From Ignavibacteria bacterium (lineage in GTDB: Bacteria; Bacteroidota; Ignavibacteria; Kapaibacteriales; UBA4661): 64,000 nucleotides of DNA. The notes beneath the pieces were generated by a model. It did not search any database. It was not told the origin of the DNA and saw only the letters and a program-made list of their open reading frames with translations. Shown here one piece after another: positions 17,710 through 27,541 of this stretch; position 1 is the stretch's first letter; each line of letters begins with the position of its first letter. The DNA is taken from the NCBI GenBank assembly GCA_947459425.1, contig CANHDJ010000001.1, forward strand, positions 1 through 64,000, written 5' to 3'. A program made the position numbers and the translations under genes.

Positions 17710-19767
17710 TTAGTACGATGGCAGTCCTAGAGCCTGCTCATAATGAGAAAATTTCATTGTGTACGACGCACGCCCTTGTGTTATCGAGCGCAATCGCGTC
17801 ACATATCCAAACATTTCAGAAAGCGGTACAAACGCTTTAATAACTTGCAAATCTAGACCTTGCTGGGCTATTCCTTCGATTTTACCACGACGAGAACTTA
17901 AATCTCCAACAACATCGCCCATATTTTTATCTGGCGTTACAACTTCAATTTCAAATACAGGCTCAAGCAACACTGGCGAAGCACTTCTTATAGCTTCTCG
18001 AACCGCATTAGAACCTGCTATGGTAAAAGCAACATCAGTTGAATCACCTTGCTTATACGAACCACCGACAAGCTCAACCTTTATATCCACAACAGGATAA
18101 CTCATTAACGGTCCATTTTGCAAGCCTTGCCTTATGCCACTTTCGACCGATGAAATAAAGTTTGTCGACAATACCGATGGCGACAACATATTTTCAAAGA
18201 CAATTCCTTTGCCAACTTCATTTGGAGCAACAACAAGCGTGATATGTGCAAACTGCGCCTTTCCACCTACCTGGCGATCCAGCACCTCATTGTGCCGAAC
18301 AACAGCAGTAACAGTTTCACGATAAGCCACCTTAGGCTTACCAACATTCACACCCACCCCAAACTCACGCTTCATTCGATCAACCATAATTTCAAGCTGC
18401 AACTCACCCACACCACTGATAAGTATTTGCCCGGTCTCTTCGTCTGTTTTGAAGCCAAAAGTTGGATCTTCGTCTGTTAGTTTTTGTAACGCATCACTAA
18501 GTTTTTCTTGATCGGCAAGAGTTTTCGGCTCAACAGCTTGGTTAATTACTGGCTCGGCAAACTCTATTTTTTCGAGGAGGATTGGATGGGCTGCATCACA
18601 AATCGTATCGCCAGTTCGAGCGCCTTTCAAACCAACCACGGCAACTATCGAACCTGCGTACTCTTCTTCGACATCCTCTCGTTGATTTGCCCTCATACGA
18701 AGCAAACGACCGATGCGCTCTTTCTTTCCGGTTGTAACATTAAGCAGGTAATCACCCGTTTTAATTGTACCAGAATATACACGCAAGAATGTCAAACGAC
18801 CAGAAAACTGATCGGAAACAACTTTGAAGGCAAGCGCCGCAAACGGCGCGGCATCCTGAAAGTTGCGATACAACTCCTCGTGCGTATCAAGACTATACCC
18901 TTTTACGCCGCCTATATCTAGTGGGGACGGCAGGTACTCAATGATGGCATCCAACAATTGCTGAACGCCCTTATTCTTGAAAGAGGCACCACAAAGAACT
19001 GGAGTAATCTGTGCTTGAATTGTTCCTTTACGAATCGCTGAAATCACCTTGTCATTAGGCAGATCACCATGATCAAGATAAAGACTCAAGAGAGCATCAT
19101 CGAGTTCAGCAATAGATTCAACAAGTGCCGAACGATACTCCTCTGCTTGATCAAGCATATTTAGGGGTATTTCCTGAATATCGAAGGCTGAACCCAACGA
19201 CTCTTCTTCAAAAACCAAAGCTTTCATCTGAAGCAGATCTATGACACCTATAAAATCATCACCCGAACCAATTGGCAATTGCAGAATTACTGGACGCGCA
19301 CCAAGTTTTTCTTTCATCATTTGCACAACACGAAGAAAATCGGCACCAACGCGATCCATCTTATTAACAAATGCTATTCGCGGAACCTTATACTGCTCTG
19401 CTTGTCGCCAAACAGTTTCGGATTGCGGCTCAACACCACCAACCGCACAATACAACGCAACAGCACCATCAAGAACCCGCAACGACCGCTGAACTTCAAC
19501 CGTGAAATCCACATGACCGGGAGTATCAATCAAATTAAATTGACAATCTTTCCATTGGCAGTACGTAGCCGCAGAACTAATGGTAATTCCGCGCTCACGC
19601 TCCTGATCCATAAAATCCATCACAGCAGTACCGTAATGCACTTCCCCCATCTTATGGACAACACCGGCATAAAAAAGAATGCGCTCAGTTGTTGTTGTTT
19701 TACCCGCATCAATGTGCGCCATAATGCCAATGTTTCGTACCTTTTCTATCGGTGTCACACGCGGCAT
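17710..19767 (-). CDS. fusA: elongation factor G, str-operon copy
   Basis: EF-G drives translocation and, with RRF, ribosome recycling. I use the ATG at 19767 ([28 protein letters not shown]); an upstream ATG at 19785 adds six residues. The 685-residue protein has G1 AHIDAGKT, G3 DTPGH and G4 NKMD, and domains II-V are complete. The G domain reads like standard bacterial EF-G ([26 protein letters not shown]), but the C-terminal domain is more divergent ([12 protein letters not shown] where most have VDSSE). A second EF-G lies at 38631-40745, so the two may divide the work. Confidence 0.95.
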   Translation of the reverse strand: MPRVTPIEKVRNIGIMAHIDAGKTTTTERILFYAGVVHKMGEVHYGTAVMDFMDQERERGITISSAATYCQWKDCQFNLIDTPGHVDFTVEVQRSLRVLDGAVALYCAVGGVEPQSETVWRQAEQYKVPRIAFVNKMDRVGADFLRVVQMMKEKLGARPVILQLPIGSGDDFIGVIDLLQMKALVFEEESLGSAFDIQEIPLNMLDQAEEYRSALVESIAELDDALLSLYLDHGDLPNDKVISAIRKGTIQAQITPVLCGASFKNKGVQQLLDAIIEYLPSPLDIGGVKGYSLDTHEELYRNFQDAAPFAALAFKVVSDQFSGRLTFLRVYSGTIKTGDYLLNVTTGKKERIGRLLRMRANQREDVEEEYAGSIVAVVGLKGARTGDTICDAAHPILLEKIEFAEPVINQAVEPKTLADQEKLSDALQKLTDEDPTFGFKTDEETGQILISGVGELQLEIMVDRMKREFGVGVNVGKPKVAYRETVTAVVRHNEVLDRQVGGKAQFAHITLVVAPNEVGKGIVFENMLSPSVLSTNFISSVESGIRQGLQNGPLMSYPVVDIKVELVGGSYKQGDSTDVAFTIAGSNAVREAIRSASPVLLEPVFEIEVVTPDKNMGDVVGDLSSRRGKIEGIAQQGLDLQVIKAFVPLSEMFGYVTRLRSITQGRASYTMKFSHYEQALGLPSY

Positions 19768-19828
19768 AATCTCAACCTTACACAAAGAAACATTTCTATC
19801 AAAGAACGAATTTTCTATACAAACCTAA

Positions 19829-20296
19829 TCACCACTTAAAGTGCTGGAAAGCCTTATTAGCTTCTGCCATACGATGCATGTCGTCACGCTTTTTAATTGC
19901 AGTACCTTCACCATTTGCAGCAGCAGTCAACTCATTCGCCAAGCGCTGCGCCATAGATTTATCACGACGCTGACGGGCAGCACCTTTTAACCAACGAATA
20001 GCAAGCGCGACACGACGAGCCTCTGGAACCTCAGAAGGCACCTGATAAGTAGCACCACCAACACGGCGAGCGCGAACCTCAACCGCAGGCGCAACATTTG
20101 CCATTGCCTTGCGAAAGAACTCCAACTCGTCTTGACCCGTTTTTTCACGGATAATATCAAGAGCGCCGTACATGATTTTTTGTGCAGTCAACTTCTTTCC
20201 GTCGTACATAATACCGTTAATGAATCGCGTAATGATTACATCTTTATACTTCGGATCTGCCGGAGTCGGAAAACGTTTTGCTCTTGCTTTTCTCAT
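19829..20296 (-). CDS. rpsG: 30S ribosomal protein S7
   Basis: S7 organises the 30S head and the E site. The 155-residue protein has the core KVITRFIN-like [19 protein letters not shown] and [26 protein letters not shown], both typical. Standard str order. Confidence 0.98.
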   Translation of the reverse strand: MRKARAKRFPTPADPKYKDVIITRFINGIMYDGKKLTAQKIMYGALDIIREKTGQDELEFFRKAMANVAPAVEVRARRVGGATYQVPSEVPEARRVALAIRWLKGAARQRRDKSMAQRLANELTAAANGEGTAIKKRDDMHRMAEANKAFQHFKW

Positions 20297-20350
20297 TGCT
20301 TCAAAGTGTAAAATCTAGTGAGACTTTGTATTCAAAAGTTATTAATCAAC

Positions 20351-20758
20351 TTATTTTTTCTTACCAGTTGCCGCAGGGGCAGCACCTGGCTTAGGACGCT
20401 TTGCACCATATTTAGAACGAGCCTGCTTACGATCTTTCACGCCTTGCGTATCGGCAGTCCCACGAATAATATGATAACGAACGCCAGGGAGATCTTTCAC
20501 ACGACCACCACGAATCATCACGATTGAGTGCTCTTGCAAATTATGACCCTCACCAGGAATATATGCCGTAACTTCAATTTGATTTGACAAGCGCACACGC
20601 GCCACTTTGCGCAAGGCAGAATTTGGCTTCTTCGGTGTCGTCGTATAAACGCGAGTACAAACGCCGCGCTTTTGTGGACACGAATCTAACGCAGGAGATT
20701 TACTTTTATACTCAACTACGGTTCTACCTTTGCGGATAAGCTGATTAATTGTAGGCAT
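20351..20758 (-). CDS. rpsL: 30S ribosomal protein S12
   Basis: S12 is in the decoding centre. The 135-residue protein begins [12 protein letters not shown] and has [29 protein letters not shown]; the Lys residues linked to streptomycin resistance elsewhere are the wild-type ones ([11 protein letters not shown] and [12 protein letters not shown]). A basic/Ala-rich C-terminal tail of about ten residues is added. First gene of the cluster, about 80 bases after the predicted start site. Confidence 0.98.
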   Translation of the reverse strand: MPTINQLIRKGRTVVEYKSKSPALDSCPQKRGVCTRVYTTTPKKPNSALRKVARVRLSNQIEVTAYIPGEGHNLQEHSIVMIRGGRVKDLPGVRYHIIRGTADTQGVKDRKQARSKYGAKRPKPGAAPAATGKKK

Positions 20759-20844
20759 AACGTCCTAGAATTTCTGTCATTAGTAAGTTTGGAATCAAAT
20801 ACTTCGTTGCGAATTGCAGCATCATGTGTGATTCAAGTGAGCAT

Positions 20845-20876
20845 CAAAATTACGATACTTTTCTTTCCTGTGCAAA
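20845..20876 (-). promoter_or_regulatory. Bacteroidota-type promoter of the str/S10/spc cluster
   Basis: On the minus strand TTTG (20876-20873), exactly 20 bases, then TAATTTTG (20852-20845), a perfect TAnnTTTG. The start site should be near 20838, giving a leader of about 80 bases before rpsL. This is the best promoter in the window and heads the whole ribosomal cluster. Confidence 0.8.
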
Positions 20877-21055
20877 TCTTTTTTATATTTTTCTTATTAT
20901 TGTTCTATGACTACCTCACTAAATTCAATCACAAACCCTGTATTTATCAGCGCTGAAGCAGACTATTCTTTTTTTTATTTTTCGCTGAAAATCATAAAAA
21001 AATGGAAATTTGTAGTAGATTGCTGTTTCACTATTTATCATTATTCGCAACAACT

Positions 21056-21361
21056 ATGCCCATTCAACGCCTCGCACTCCGCATTGCAACGATACACTTT
21101 ATCATAAGCCTCTTTGCTTTATACATTTTGGTAGCCTTTGAAATGCCGGGTCGCCCGATGCCGACTGCCGGGACAATATTCACGGCTATCTGGGGGATAC
21201 TCAATCCGCCTGTTTTTCTTGCGCGAAAAGGTATGGAATGGTATAGCGGACTAGCGCTTGCTTTCTACGCGGTGCTTGCCTTGCAAGTTTGTATGTCGGT
21301 TGGTGTGTATTTCGGTATTCTTTGGCTCCACGATATTCGCAAAAAGTCATTAAAAGCCTGA
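21056..21361 (+). CDS. small membrane protein of unknown function
   Basis: From the ATG at 21056 (MPIQRLALRIATIHFI) the product has 101 residues. The frame is open to an ATG at 21002, but that start puts unusual residues in front. Two or three hydrophobic segments are seen: about 9-29, a weaker one about 40-55, and about 65-90, ending in a charged tail (HDIRKKSLKA). It is predicted to be in the inner membrane. I recognise no family. It converges on the chemotaxis receptor gene with only 21 bases between the stops and no terminator. Confidence 0.6.
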   Translation: MPIQRLALRIATIHFIISLFALYILVAFEMPGRPMPTAGTIFTAIWGILNPPVFLARKGMEWYSGLALAFYAVLALQVCMSVGVYFGILWLHDIRKKSLKA

Positions 21362-21382
21362 TACTATCAGAGTTTTCACTCT

Positions 21383-23608
21383 TTAGATGTCAATTCTCAG
21401 CATATCCGTTGTTGAGGCTTGTCTGACTGTCGTGCGATGTTCTGCCGTGTCATTATTGCTGAGTGATTCGCCATGATAGCCATTTCGAGGTAACCGATAA
21501 GCACCAAAGGTTGACAACGTAGATATTTGCGCCGTATCTACTGTATCCAAATGGAAGAACCCAAGCAAAGACTGGAGATTTCCCATAAGGTGATGCAAAC
21601 GTGATATGTGGCGTTGAATCTGGCTTATATCCTGCCCCGATTCTACGGCAATATTCTGAATTGTGTCAATTGTCTGCACAATCCCCAAACTCAAGACAAC
21701 CTGCTGTTCACTTGCCTCGGCAATATTCTTCACAACGCTTGAAACATTCTGCGTATGCTCAATAATTTGCTGCAAGCGCTCTCCGGCTTGACGAGTCACA
21801 GCCTCGCCGCGCTCAACGCGCTCTTTGCCTGAACGCATTGTTAGAATAGCGGTATCCGTATCGCGCTGGATATGCGTAATCATCACGGTTATCTCTTTTG
21901 TTGCCTTCTGTGTTCGCTCGGCTAGTTTGCGCACTTCATCGGCGACCACCGCAAAACCCCTTCCCTGATCGCCCGCACGCGCCGCCTCAATAGCGGCGTT
22001 CAATGCCAATAAATTTGTTTGGTCAGCAATCTCCTCAATGACTTGAACAATATCGCCAATAGCTTGACTACTTGTCCCAAGCTGCATTATTGCATTAGCA
22101 GAACTATTAACCACGCCACCAATCATACTCATTTCTTGAATCATTTCGCGGACGGTTGTCTCGCTGGCAGTCGCATCCCTACTTGCTTGCTCGGCATCAT
22201 ACGCCGCAAGCATCGTTTTTTGGGTATTCTGCGTGATTGTTGCATTCATATCGCCTACCGTGAGTGACGCAGCCTCCATTTCACCACTTTGCTGGGCTAT
22301 GCCACTGACAATGTGCGAGGTTTTATCCAATATCTCTTGTGTCGCTAAGGCTGTTTGTTCGGCTGCATCCGTCACTTTGTCAACAATCAAGCGAATATTT
22401 GCCACAGCAGCATTAAAGCCACTATAAAGCCTGACAATATCATCATTCTCACCGTCTTGAATAGTAATGTTTGCTGTTAAATCCCCCTCAGCAAAAGCGT
22501 GGATATTCCGAAGAATAATTTCGACAATCTCGCTTAAACGCTGCTTTTCTTCGGATATTTCCTCAACAGCCGCATCGACCTTCGCTTGAACACTTGTTTT
22601 TTCATCTTGCAACTCTTTCATCGTTTGCCGAATATTATCCGTCATCTGTTCAAAAGAGTTTGCTAAATCCTGAATTTCATCGTTTGTACCGATTCTGTCA
22701 GCCTTGATGTTGTAATTTCCCCGAGCAATTTCCGAAGCAGCTTTTTGCAAAACATTCACCGGACGAGTAATAATGCGACTGAGGAATAAAGCAATTGCGA
22801 CACTCAAAATAATAGTCAAAACGATAACAATCCCTGACGAAGCTAGATAGAGCGATGCACGAGAAGATTTTTCTGCTGCCATTTGTTTCAGAATCGGACG
22901 TACAGCTTTAACATAATCTTTGAAGCCCGCACGATTGACTTCCATACTTTTAGCGACTGCTGCCAAATCTGCTATCTTGCCTAAACAGGCTTCGGTATGC
23001 CGCAAAAACTCTGTTTGCTTTGCCGTACTTACCATCGAGGCTTTACCCTGTAAGTATCGTAGAACCTCGACAAACTCTTGCTCCGGCTTTTTAGTCTTTT
23101 TGCCGATGAGGGCAGCATCCGCAAGATCTCGCAATTTTGCTCGGCAAAGCAAAAGAGCCATTGTAAAATCCTGTGGAGTATTCTCATCGACACAAGTCGC
23201 AGCCTGGTTCAAACGCGACTGCACCTCCCCGACTATGCCCATAGTATCGGCTAGACCAATGAGTCTGTACATTGTCACCGTCGAGTCAAAACTCCGACGA
23301 TAATTGTATAACGCTGTATCTAAGCGCCTTCCGATTGGTTCGTTGCTAAAATTATTGACCAATGAATCACACGTCTTCATGGTCGAATCAAGACGTAGAG
23401 CATACTTCATCTGCCGAAACGTGATAAAATCAAGGTCATGCTGGCGGGCTTGTAAAAATTGAATTTCTATCATTCGCACTGTTTCACGCTCACTCAAAGC
23501 ACGATTCGACAGCAGCGCAAATCCACTGACAATCAGCGTAAAGAGCAGCATAATCCCTGCCATACCCAAGAGTTTGCGCGAAAGCGTCAAGCGAAAATTT
23601 TGCATCAT
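21383..23608 (-). CDS. methyl-accepting chemotaxis protein
   Basis: A 741-residue chemoreceptor. A membrane segment at about residues 13-33, a helical periplasmic sensor (about 35-245, four-helix-bundle type), and a second segment at about 252-275 precede a HAMP domain ([15 protein letters not shown] onward). A second HAMP-like helical stretch (about 360-410) leads into the signalling coiled coil. The hairpin tip that binds CheA/CheW is clearly seen ([20 protein letters not shown], then [14 protein letters not shown]). No CheR-tethering pentapeptide is present at the C-terminus. No other che gene is in the window, so the partners must be elsewhere. The ligand cannot be inferred. A promoter with the 20-base spacer lies at 23709-23740. 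Confidence 0.95.
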   Translation of the reverse strand: MMQNFRLTLSRKLLGMAGIMLLFTLIVSGFALLSNRALSERETVRMIEIQFLQARQHDLDFITFRQMKYALRLDSTMKTCDSLVNNFSNEPIGRRLDTALYNYRRSFDSTVTMYRLIGLADTMGIVGEVQSRLNQAATCVDENTPQDFTMALLLCRAKLRDLADAALIGKKTKKPEQEFVEVLRYLQGKASMVSTAKQTEFLRHTEACLGKIADLAAVAKSMEVNRAGFKDYVKAVRPILKQMAAEKSSRASLYLASSGIVIVLTIILSVAIALFLSRIITRPVNVLQKAASEIARGNYNIKADRIGTNDEIQDLANSFEQMTDNIRQTMKELQDEKTSVQAKVDAAVEEISEEKQRLSEIVEIILRNIHAFAEGDLTANITIQDGENDDIVRLYSGFNAAVANIRLIVDKVTDAAEQTALATQEILDKTSHIVSGIAQQSGEMEAASLTVGDMNATITQNTQKTMLAAYDAEQASRDATASETTVREMIQEMSMIGGVVNSSANAIMQLGTSSQAIGDIVQVIEEIADQTNLLALNAAIEAARAGDQGRGFAVVADEVRKLAERTQKATKEITVMITHIQRDTDTAILTMRSGKERVERGEAVTRQAGERLQQIIEHTQNVSSVVKNIAEASEQQVVLSLGIVQTIDTIQNIAVESGQDISQIQRHISRLHHLMGNLQSLLGFFHLDTVDTAQISTLSTFGAYRLPRNGYHGESLSNNDTAEHRTTVRQASTTDMLRIDI

Positions 23609-23708
23609 AATCCCTTAAAAAGAGGTTCGTGATAATGCTAACGTGATAACCGTCATCTGCTCTTCTCCAATATCAAGAGCATTGAAGCGTTGTTAATCGT
23701 ACAGCCTA

Positions 23709-23740
23709 CAAAATTACAAGGTTTTTCTTTCATCGCCAAG
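23709..23740 (-). promoter_or_regulatory. promoter of the chemoreceptor gene
   Basis: On the minus strand CTTG (23740-23737), 20 bases, then a perfect TAATTTTG (23716-23709). The start site would be near 23702, about 94 bases before the ATG. Same geometry as the rpsL promoter; the -33 box has one mismatch. Confidence 0.65.
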
Positions 23741-23748
23741 CCCTCATT

Positions 23749-24417
23749 ATGAAAACACTTACCACACACCGCATTGCGATAGCGCTTCTTGTTTGCAGCG
23801 CAATCATCCTCGCAGCGACTCCGCATTGCTTCGCCGCGCCGAACGGCAACACCTTGAGCGATTCTCTCAATGCAAGTCGGATTCAGATCAATAAAGCAGC
23901 GATGTTCACCCTAGGCGGGTGGTCGCTGGGGAACATGGCTATCAATGGTACACTGCTGGCATTGCAAAGCAATGTCCCCAGCGAAAATCGCCCCCCATCA
24001 TATTATTTTCAGCAAATGAATATTTTCTGGAATGTCGTCAATCTTGGGCTGGCGGCAGGCGGATTATACGGGGCTTTCACCGAAAACCCACAAGGAATCT
24101 CACTTTTCGAGACAATCAATCAACAAACTAGTATTGAACGAATTTTGCTATTTAACGCCGGACTGGACTTGGCGTACATAGCCGCAGGCGCATGGATGCT
24201 GGAACGTAGCAAAAACACCAGCGACAATGCTAATCTGTGGCAAGGCTATGGGCAATCGCTTATTCTACAAGGCGCATTTTTACTACTGTTTGACATAGGC
24301 GTTTATGCTATTCATCACAGCACAGCCGACCCCTTGCTACGCGAAATTCTGCGTGCTGCATCCATTGGAATACGTCAGGGATCGGGACTGGAACTAGGTT
24401 TTACGCTACGATTATGA
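23749..24417 (+). CDS. exported membrane protein, DUF6992-like
   Basis: The 222-residue protein has a signal peptide (about 1-29, hydrophobic core LLVCSAIILAA, cleavage after CFA). Several hydrophobic segments follow at about 50-70, 92-112, 128-148 and 165-190. The stretches MFTLGGWSLGNMAINGTLL and FQQMNIFWNVVNLGLAAGG recall the DUF6992 family found in Bacteroidota, whose function is unknown. That assignment is from memory. It is transcribed away from the chemoreceptor gene; its ATG lies just beyond the -33 box of that gene. Confidence 0.6.
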   Translation: MKTLTTHRIAIALLVCSAIILAATPHCFAAPNGNTLSDSLNASRIQINKAAMFTLGGWSLGNMAINGTLLALQSNVPSENRPPSYYFQQMNIFWNVVNLGLAAGGLYGAFTENPQGISLFETINQQTSIERILLFNAGLDLAYIAAGAWMLERSKNTSDNANLWQGYGQSLILQGAFLLLFDIGVYAIHHSTADPLLREILRAASIGIRQGSGLELGFTLRL

Positions 24418-24539
24418 TGTTTTGGCGCTGGGGAAAAATTTCGTGAAAAGTTCTTTTGGGAAGCGCTTTGATTTGCGTAGATTATTTGGTGATAATTTTT
24501 TTTCAATGGCTCTGATGCCGCCTCAATACGGAGTTTGCT

Positions 24540-25016
24540 ATGAGTTTTCAGCATAAGTATCCGCTTGACGACCGCACATTTGTTGAAGTATCCCGTGAGC
24601 AAATTGCCGACACGTGGACTTCACGGATTATGCTTAATCTCTACGCCACCGACGCGCCCGAAGCGGGAGAAGCGAGTTATACCGAAGTTGCCAGAATGAT
24701 GCTGCGCTCTCTGGAACCTATCGTTGAGCAATTTAGCAATCACGATTTCGTTCAACACGGCTTAAAATCAGTGCTGCCGGGCAAGGGTTATGCACACAAA
24801 CTCCATGATTTTCTTATTTCGCATCATAATAGCTTTCCTTTTCCCATCGAAAATGTTTACTCTACCGAGCCGAGCATTGATAATATCTACTTCGTCCAAC
24901 GTAACCAGCCGCGATTGTACATTTCGGAAAGTGCCATAAAATTCTGGAATAAGCGTGTTGCCTTCGGGAAAGCCGAATTATTACCAGACCTCAAGCGATA
25001 CCGCATCAAATGGTAA
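24540..25016 (+). CDS. unknown cytoplasmic protein (158 aa)
   Basis: The 158-residue frame has GGAG six bases before its ATG. The protein is soluble, moderately acidic, without signal peptide or membrane segment. It has aromatic/His-rich stretches (FLISHHNSFPFPIENVY) and ends KRYRIKW. I recognise no family. It is followed after 47 bases by the amidohydrolase gene on the same strand and may be cotranscribed with it. Confidence 0.6.
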   Translation: MSFQHKYPLDDRTFVEVSREQIADTWTSRIMLNLYATDAPEAGEASYTEVARMMLRSLEPIVEQFSNHDFVQHGLKSVLPGKGYAHKLHDFLISHHNSFPFPIENVYSTEPSIDNIYFVQRNQPRLYISESAIKFWNKRVAFGKAELLPDLKRYRIKW

Positions 25017-25063
25017 TTCTGGCGTTGTTTCTCTATCAATAATTCCACTCAAATCTTCACACT

Positions 25064-26275
25064 ATGTCCAACGCGACGCTGAACCACGACCTTCTCCGTG
25101 CCGCCCACGCCGTACACGAGCCGATGCGCCAAATGCGACGCACCTTGCATCGCAATCCCGAACTGTCCTTTCACGAATACGAGACGAGCAAACGTATTCA
25201 AGCACGTCTCGCGGAGTTACAGATTCCCTTTCAGGTTATGGCAAATACTGGCGTGGTCGCTCATATCGGCACAGGAGACCGATGCGTGGCGCTGCGGGCT
25301 GATATTGACGCACTGCCAATTCAGGAAGAATCCGGCGTGGAATACAGTTCTACAAAGCAAGGCGTGATGCACGCTTGCGGGCATGATGCCCACACTGCCA
25401 TGCTTCTAGGTGCAGCACAGATGCTCAAAGAGCGCGAAATCTCCGAAGGCGCATCATCGCTGGGTGGTGTGATAAAACTTATTTTTCAGCCCGGCGAAGA
25501 AATGTCTCCCGGAGGCGCTTCGATTATGATTCGTGAGGGCGTACTTCAAAACCCTCGTCCCGAAGCCATTTTTGGGCAACACGTCAACCCCGATGCCACT
25601 TGCGGAACGGCTGCTTTTGTGAGCGGCATGATGCTTGCCGCCACCGATGAACTTTACTGGACGATTCATGGAAAAAGCGGACACGCTGCCCAGCCGCACA
25701 ATGCAACCGACCCCATACTCCTGGCGGCACATCTCATCACCCAGCTTCAAACACTGGTTTCGCGCCGTTTGAACCCCTTTGCACCGGGTGTTTTATCCAT
25801 CTGCACCGTTCATGGCGGTCATGCAACGAATGTCATTCCCGATACGGTAGAGCTTTCCGGTACACTGCGCTCCATGAACCAAGCATGGCGCGAAGAGGCA
25901 TTGCGAGTGATTCGTGAGCATACCGAATTGCTGGGCGCGTCGCCACTTTTCGGCGGGGGACGTGGGGAACTGAGAATTGAACGCGGCTATCCGCCTCTTG
26001 TCAACAACGCAGAAACAACACGTTTTGCCCGACAAGCCGCAGAAAATCTTATCGGCACGGCACTCGTGGAAGATTTTGAACCCAAAATGTGGGGCGAAGA
26101 TTTTGCGTACTACACCCAAGAAATCCCCGGAACATTTTGGATGCTCGGCATTCGCCCGCCACATCTGGATTTCACTCCGGGTCTGCATAATTCCAAGTTC
26201 ATCCTTGATGAAAATGCTCTGCCTATTGGAGCCGCACTCTTGGCAAACGCAGCCCTGAAGCGCCTTGCAGAATAA
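25064..26275 (+). CDS. M20 family metal-dependent amidohydrolase
   Basis: The 403-residue enzyme belongs to the M20D group (hippurate hydrolase, N-acyl-amino-acid amidohydrolase, IAA-amino-acid hydrolase), which splits an amide bond between an acyl group and an amino acid. Family motifs in order: LHRNPELSFHE (about 26-36), ALRADIDALPIQE, MHACGHDAHTAMLLGAA with the metal-binding Cys and His, QPGEE with the catalytic Glu, and GEDFAYY near the C-terminus. The dimerisation lid domain is in the middle (about 185-300). No signal peptide. The exact substrate cannot be told from sequence. Confidence 0.9.
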   Translation: MSNATLNHDLLRAAHAVHEPMRQMRRTLHRNPELSFHEYETSKRIQARLAELQIPFQVMANTGVVAHIGTGDRCVALRADIDALPIQEESGVEYSSTKQGVMHACGHDAHTAMLLGAAQMLKEREISEGASSLGGVIKLIFQPGEEMSPGGASIMIREGVLQNPRPEAIFGQHVNPDATCGTAAFVSGMMLAATDELYWTIHGKSGHAAQPHNATDPILLAAHLITQLQTLVSRRLNPFAPGVLSICTVHGGHATNVIPDTVELSGTLRSMNQAWREEALRVIREHTELLGASPLFGGGRGELRIERGYPPLVNNAETTRFARQAAENLIGTALVEDFEPKMWGEDFAYYTQEIPGTFWMLGIRPPHLDFTPGLHNSKFILDENALPIGAALLANAALKRLAE

Positions 26276-26317
26276 ACGATTACCTTGACTTTTCATCACC
26301 ACTCTTCCCACAGTTTT

Positions 26318-27535
26318 ATGCCTCCTTCGACAGACCACAAAGCGACAGACCACAAGGCAAGCGACTCACCCCGTATTATCCTTTTTACGGGAAAGGGCGG
26401 CGTTGGCAAAACGACCGTAGCAGCCGCAACAGCGCTTCGATGCGCAGAAATGGGTAAAAAAACGTTAGTTATTTCCACTGACCCCGCTCACAGTCTCGGC
26501 GACGCACTAGATAAAGAGCTTTCACCGGAGCCGCAAGAAATCGCCCCCAATCTTTTTGCGCAAGAATTAGACGTATATTATTCGATGAAAAAATATTGGG
26601 GCAATATCCGAACATTGCTACTGCAAGTCTTTCAATGGCAAGGCGTAAGCAATATGGTCGCTGAAGAACTTGCGGCACTGCCCGGAATGGAAGAAGCATC
26701 GGCATTCCTTTGGCTTGATAACTACGTCGAAGCGAAGGAATACGATTGCATCATCATTGACAGCGCACCGACAGGCGAAACACTGACACTGCTCACGCTG
26801 CCGCAAACCGTCCAGTGGTGGATGACACGGGCGTTTCCGTTCCAAAAAGCCGCCGTCCAAACGGTTGGCGCTGCCGTGCGAACATTCACCGGTATTCCGC
26901 TTGACAAAGGCTTTATGGAATTGGACAATCTCTTTGAAAAACTTCAGCGTATGCAACGCCTGATGACGAACCCCGATGTTGCCTCCATCCGCCTAGTGAT
27001 GAATCCTGAGCGCATGGTTATCCAGGAAGCCCGCCGTGCCTACACCTATTTGCAGATGTACGGCTTTAGCGTGGATGGTGTTGTTGTCAATCGCGTTATG
27101 CCCGAAACCGCTACGCGCAATAGCTTTTTTGCGGATTACATTGCTTCACAGCAAAAATATTTGGGCGAAATTGAAGAATCTTTCGCACCACTACCCATGC
27201 TGAAAGTCCCACACGCGGGCAAAGAAGTTTTTGGTTTGGATTTACTACGCGATATTGGCAAGAACCTTTATGCAGAGCGCATTCCAAGCGATTTTTATTA
27301 CAAAGAAAAACCCTTTGAACTCGCACAAGAGGGTAAAAACTACGTTTTGAAATGTAAATTGCCGTTCACCAATGAAGGTGAATTTGAGGTAAAGCGGCTT
27401 TCGGATGAGGTTGTTATCCAGATCAAAAATCGCCGCAAGAACCTTTTTTTACCACGCTTCTTGGCATATTACACCCTTGAAAAACACACCTTTACCGACA
27501 ATTGGCTTACGATGACCTTCACACCGAACACCTAA
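26318..27535 (+). CDS. ArsA/Get3-family ATPase with C-terminal HSP20-like domain
   Basis: I use the ATG at 26318; the frame begins with TTG at 26285. The 405-residue protein has the deviant Walker A loop FTGKGGVGKTTVAAA (about 22-32), a Switch I Asp in STDPAHSL and Switch II in IIIDSAPTGETLTLL. The last 80 residues (after EKPFELAQEGKNYVL) form the small beta-sandwich domain of the ArsA_HSP20 type, known from Chlorobi and cyanobacteria. It lacks the CxxC dimer motif of eukaryotic Get3, and no arsenic genes are near, so a chaperone-like or unknown role is more likely than arsenite transport. purD follows after six bases, so the two are likely cotranscribed. Confidence 0.88.
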   Translation: MPPSTDHKATDHKASDSPRIILFTGKGGVGKTTVAAATALRCAEMGKKTLVISTDPAHSLGDALDKELSPEPQEIAPNLFAQELDVYYSMKKYWGNIRTLLLQVFQWQGVSNMVAEELAALPGMEEASAFLWLDNYVEAKEYDCIIIDSAPTGETLTLLTLPQTVQWWMTRAFPFQKAAVQTVGAAVRTFTGIPLDKGFMELDNLFEKLQRMQRLMTNPDVASIRLVMNPERMVIQEARRAYTYLQMYGFSVDGVVVNRVMPETATRNSFFADYIASQQKYLGEIEESFAPLPMLKVPHAGKEVFGLDLLRDIGKNLYAERIPSDFYYKEKPFELAQEGKNYVLKCKLPFTNEGEFEVKRLSDEVVIQIKNRRKNLFLPRFLAYYTLEKHTFTDNWLTMTFTPNT

Positions 27536-27541
27536 CGCCCC

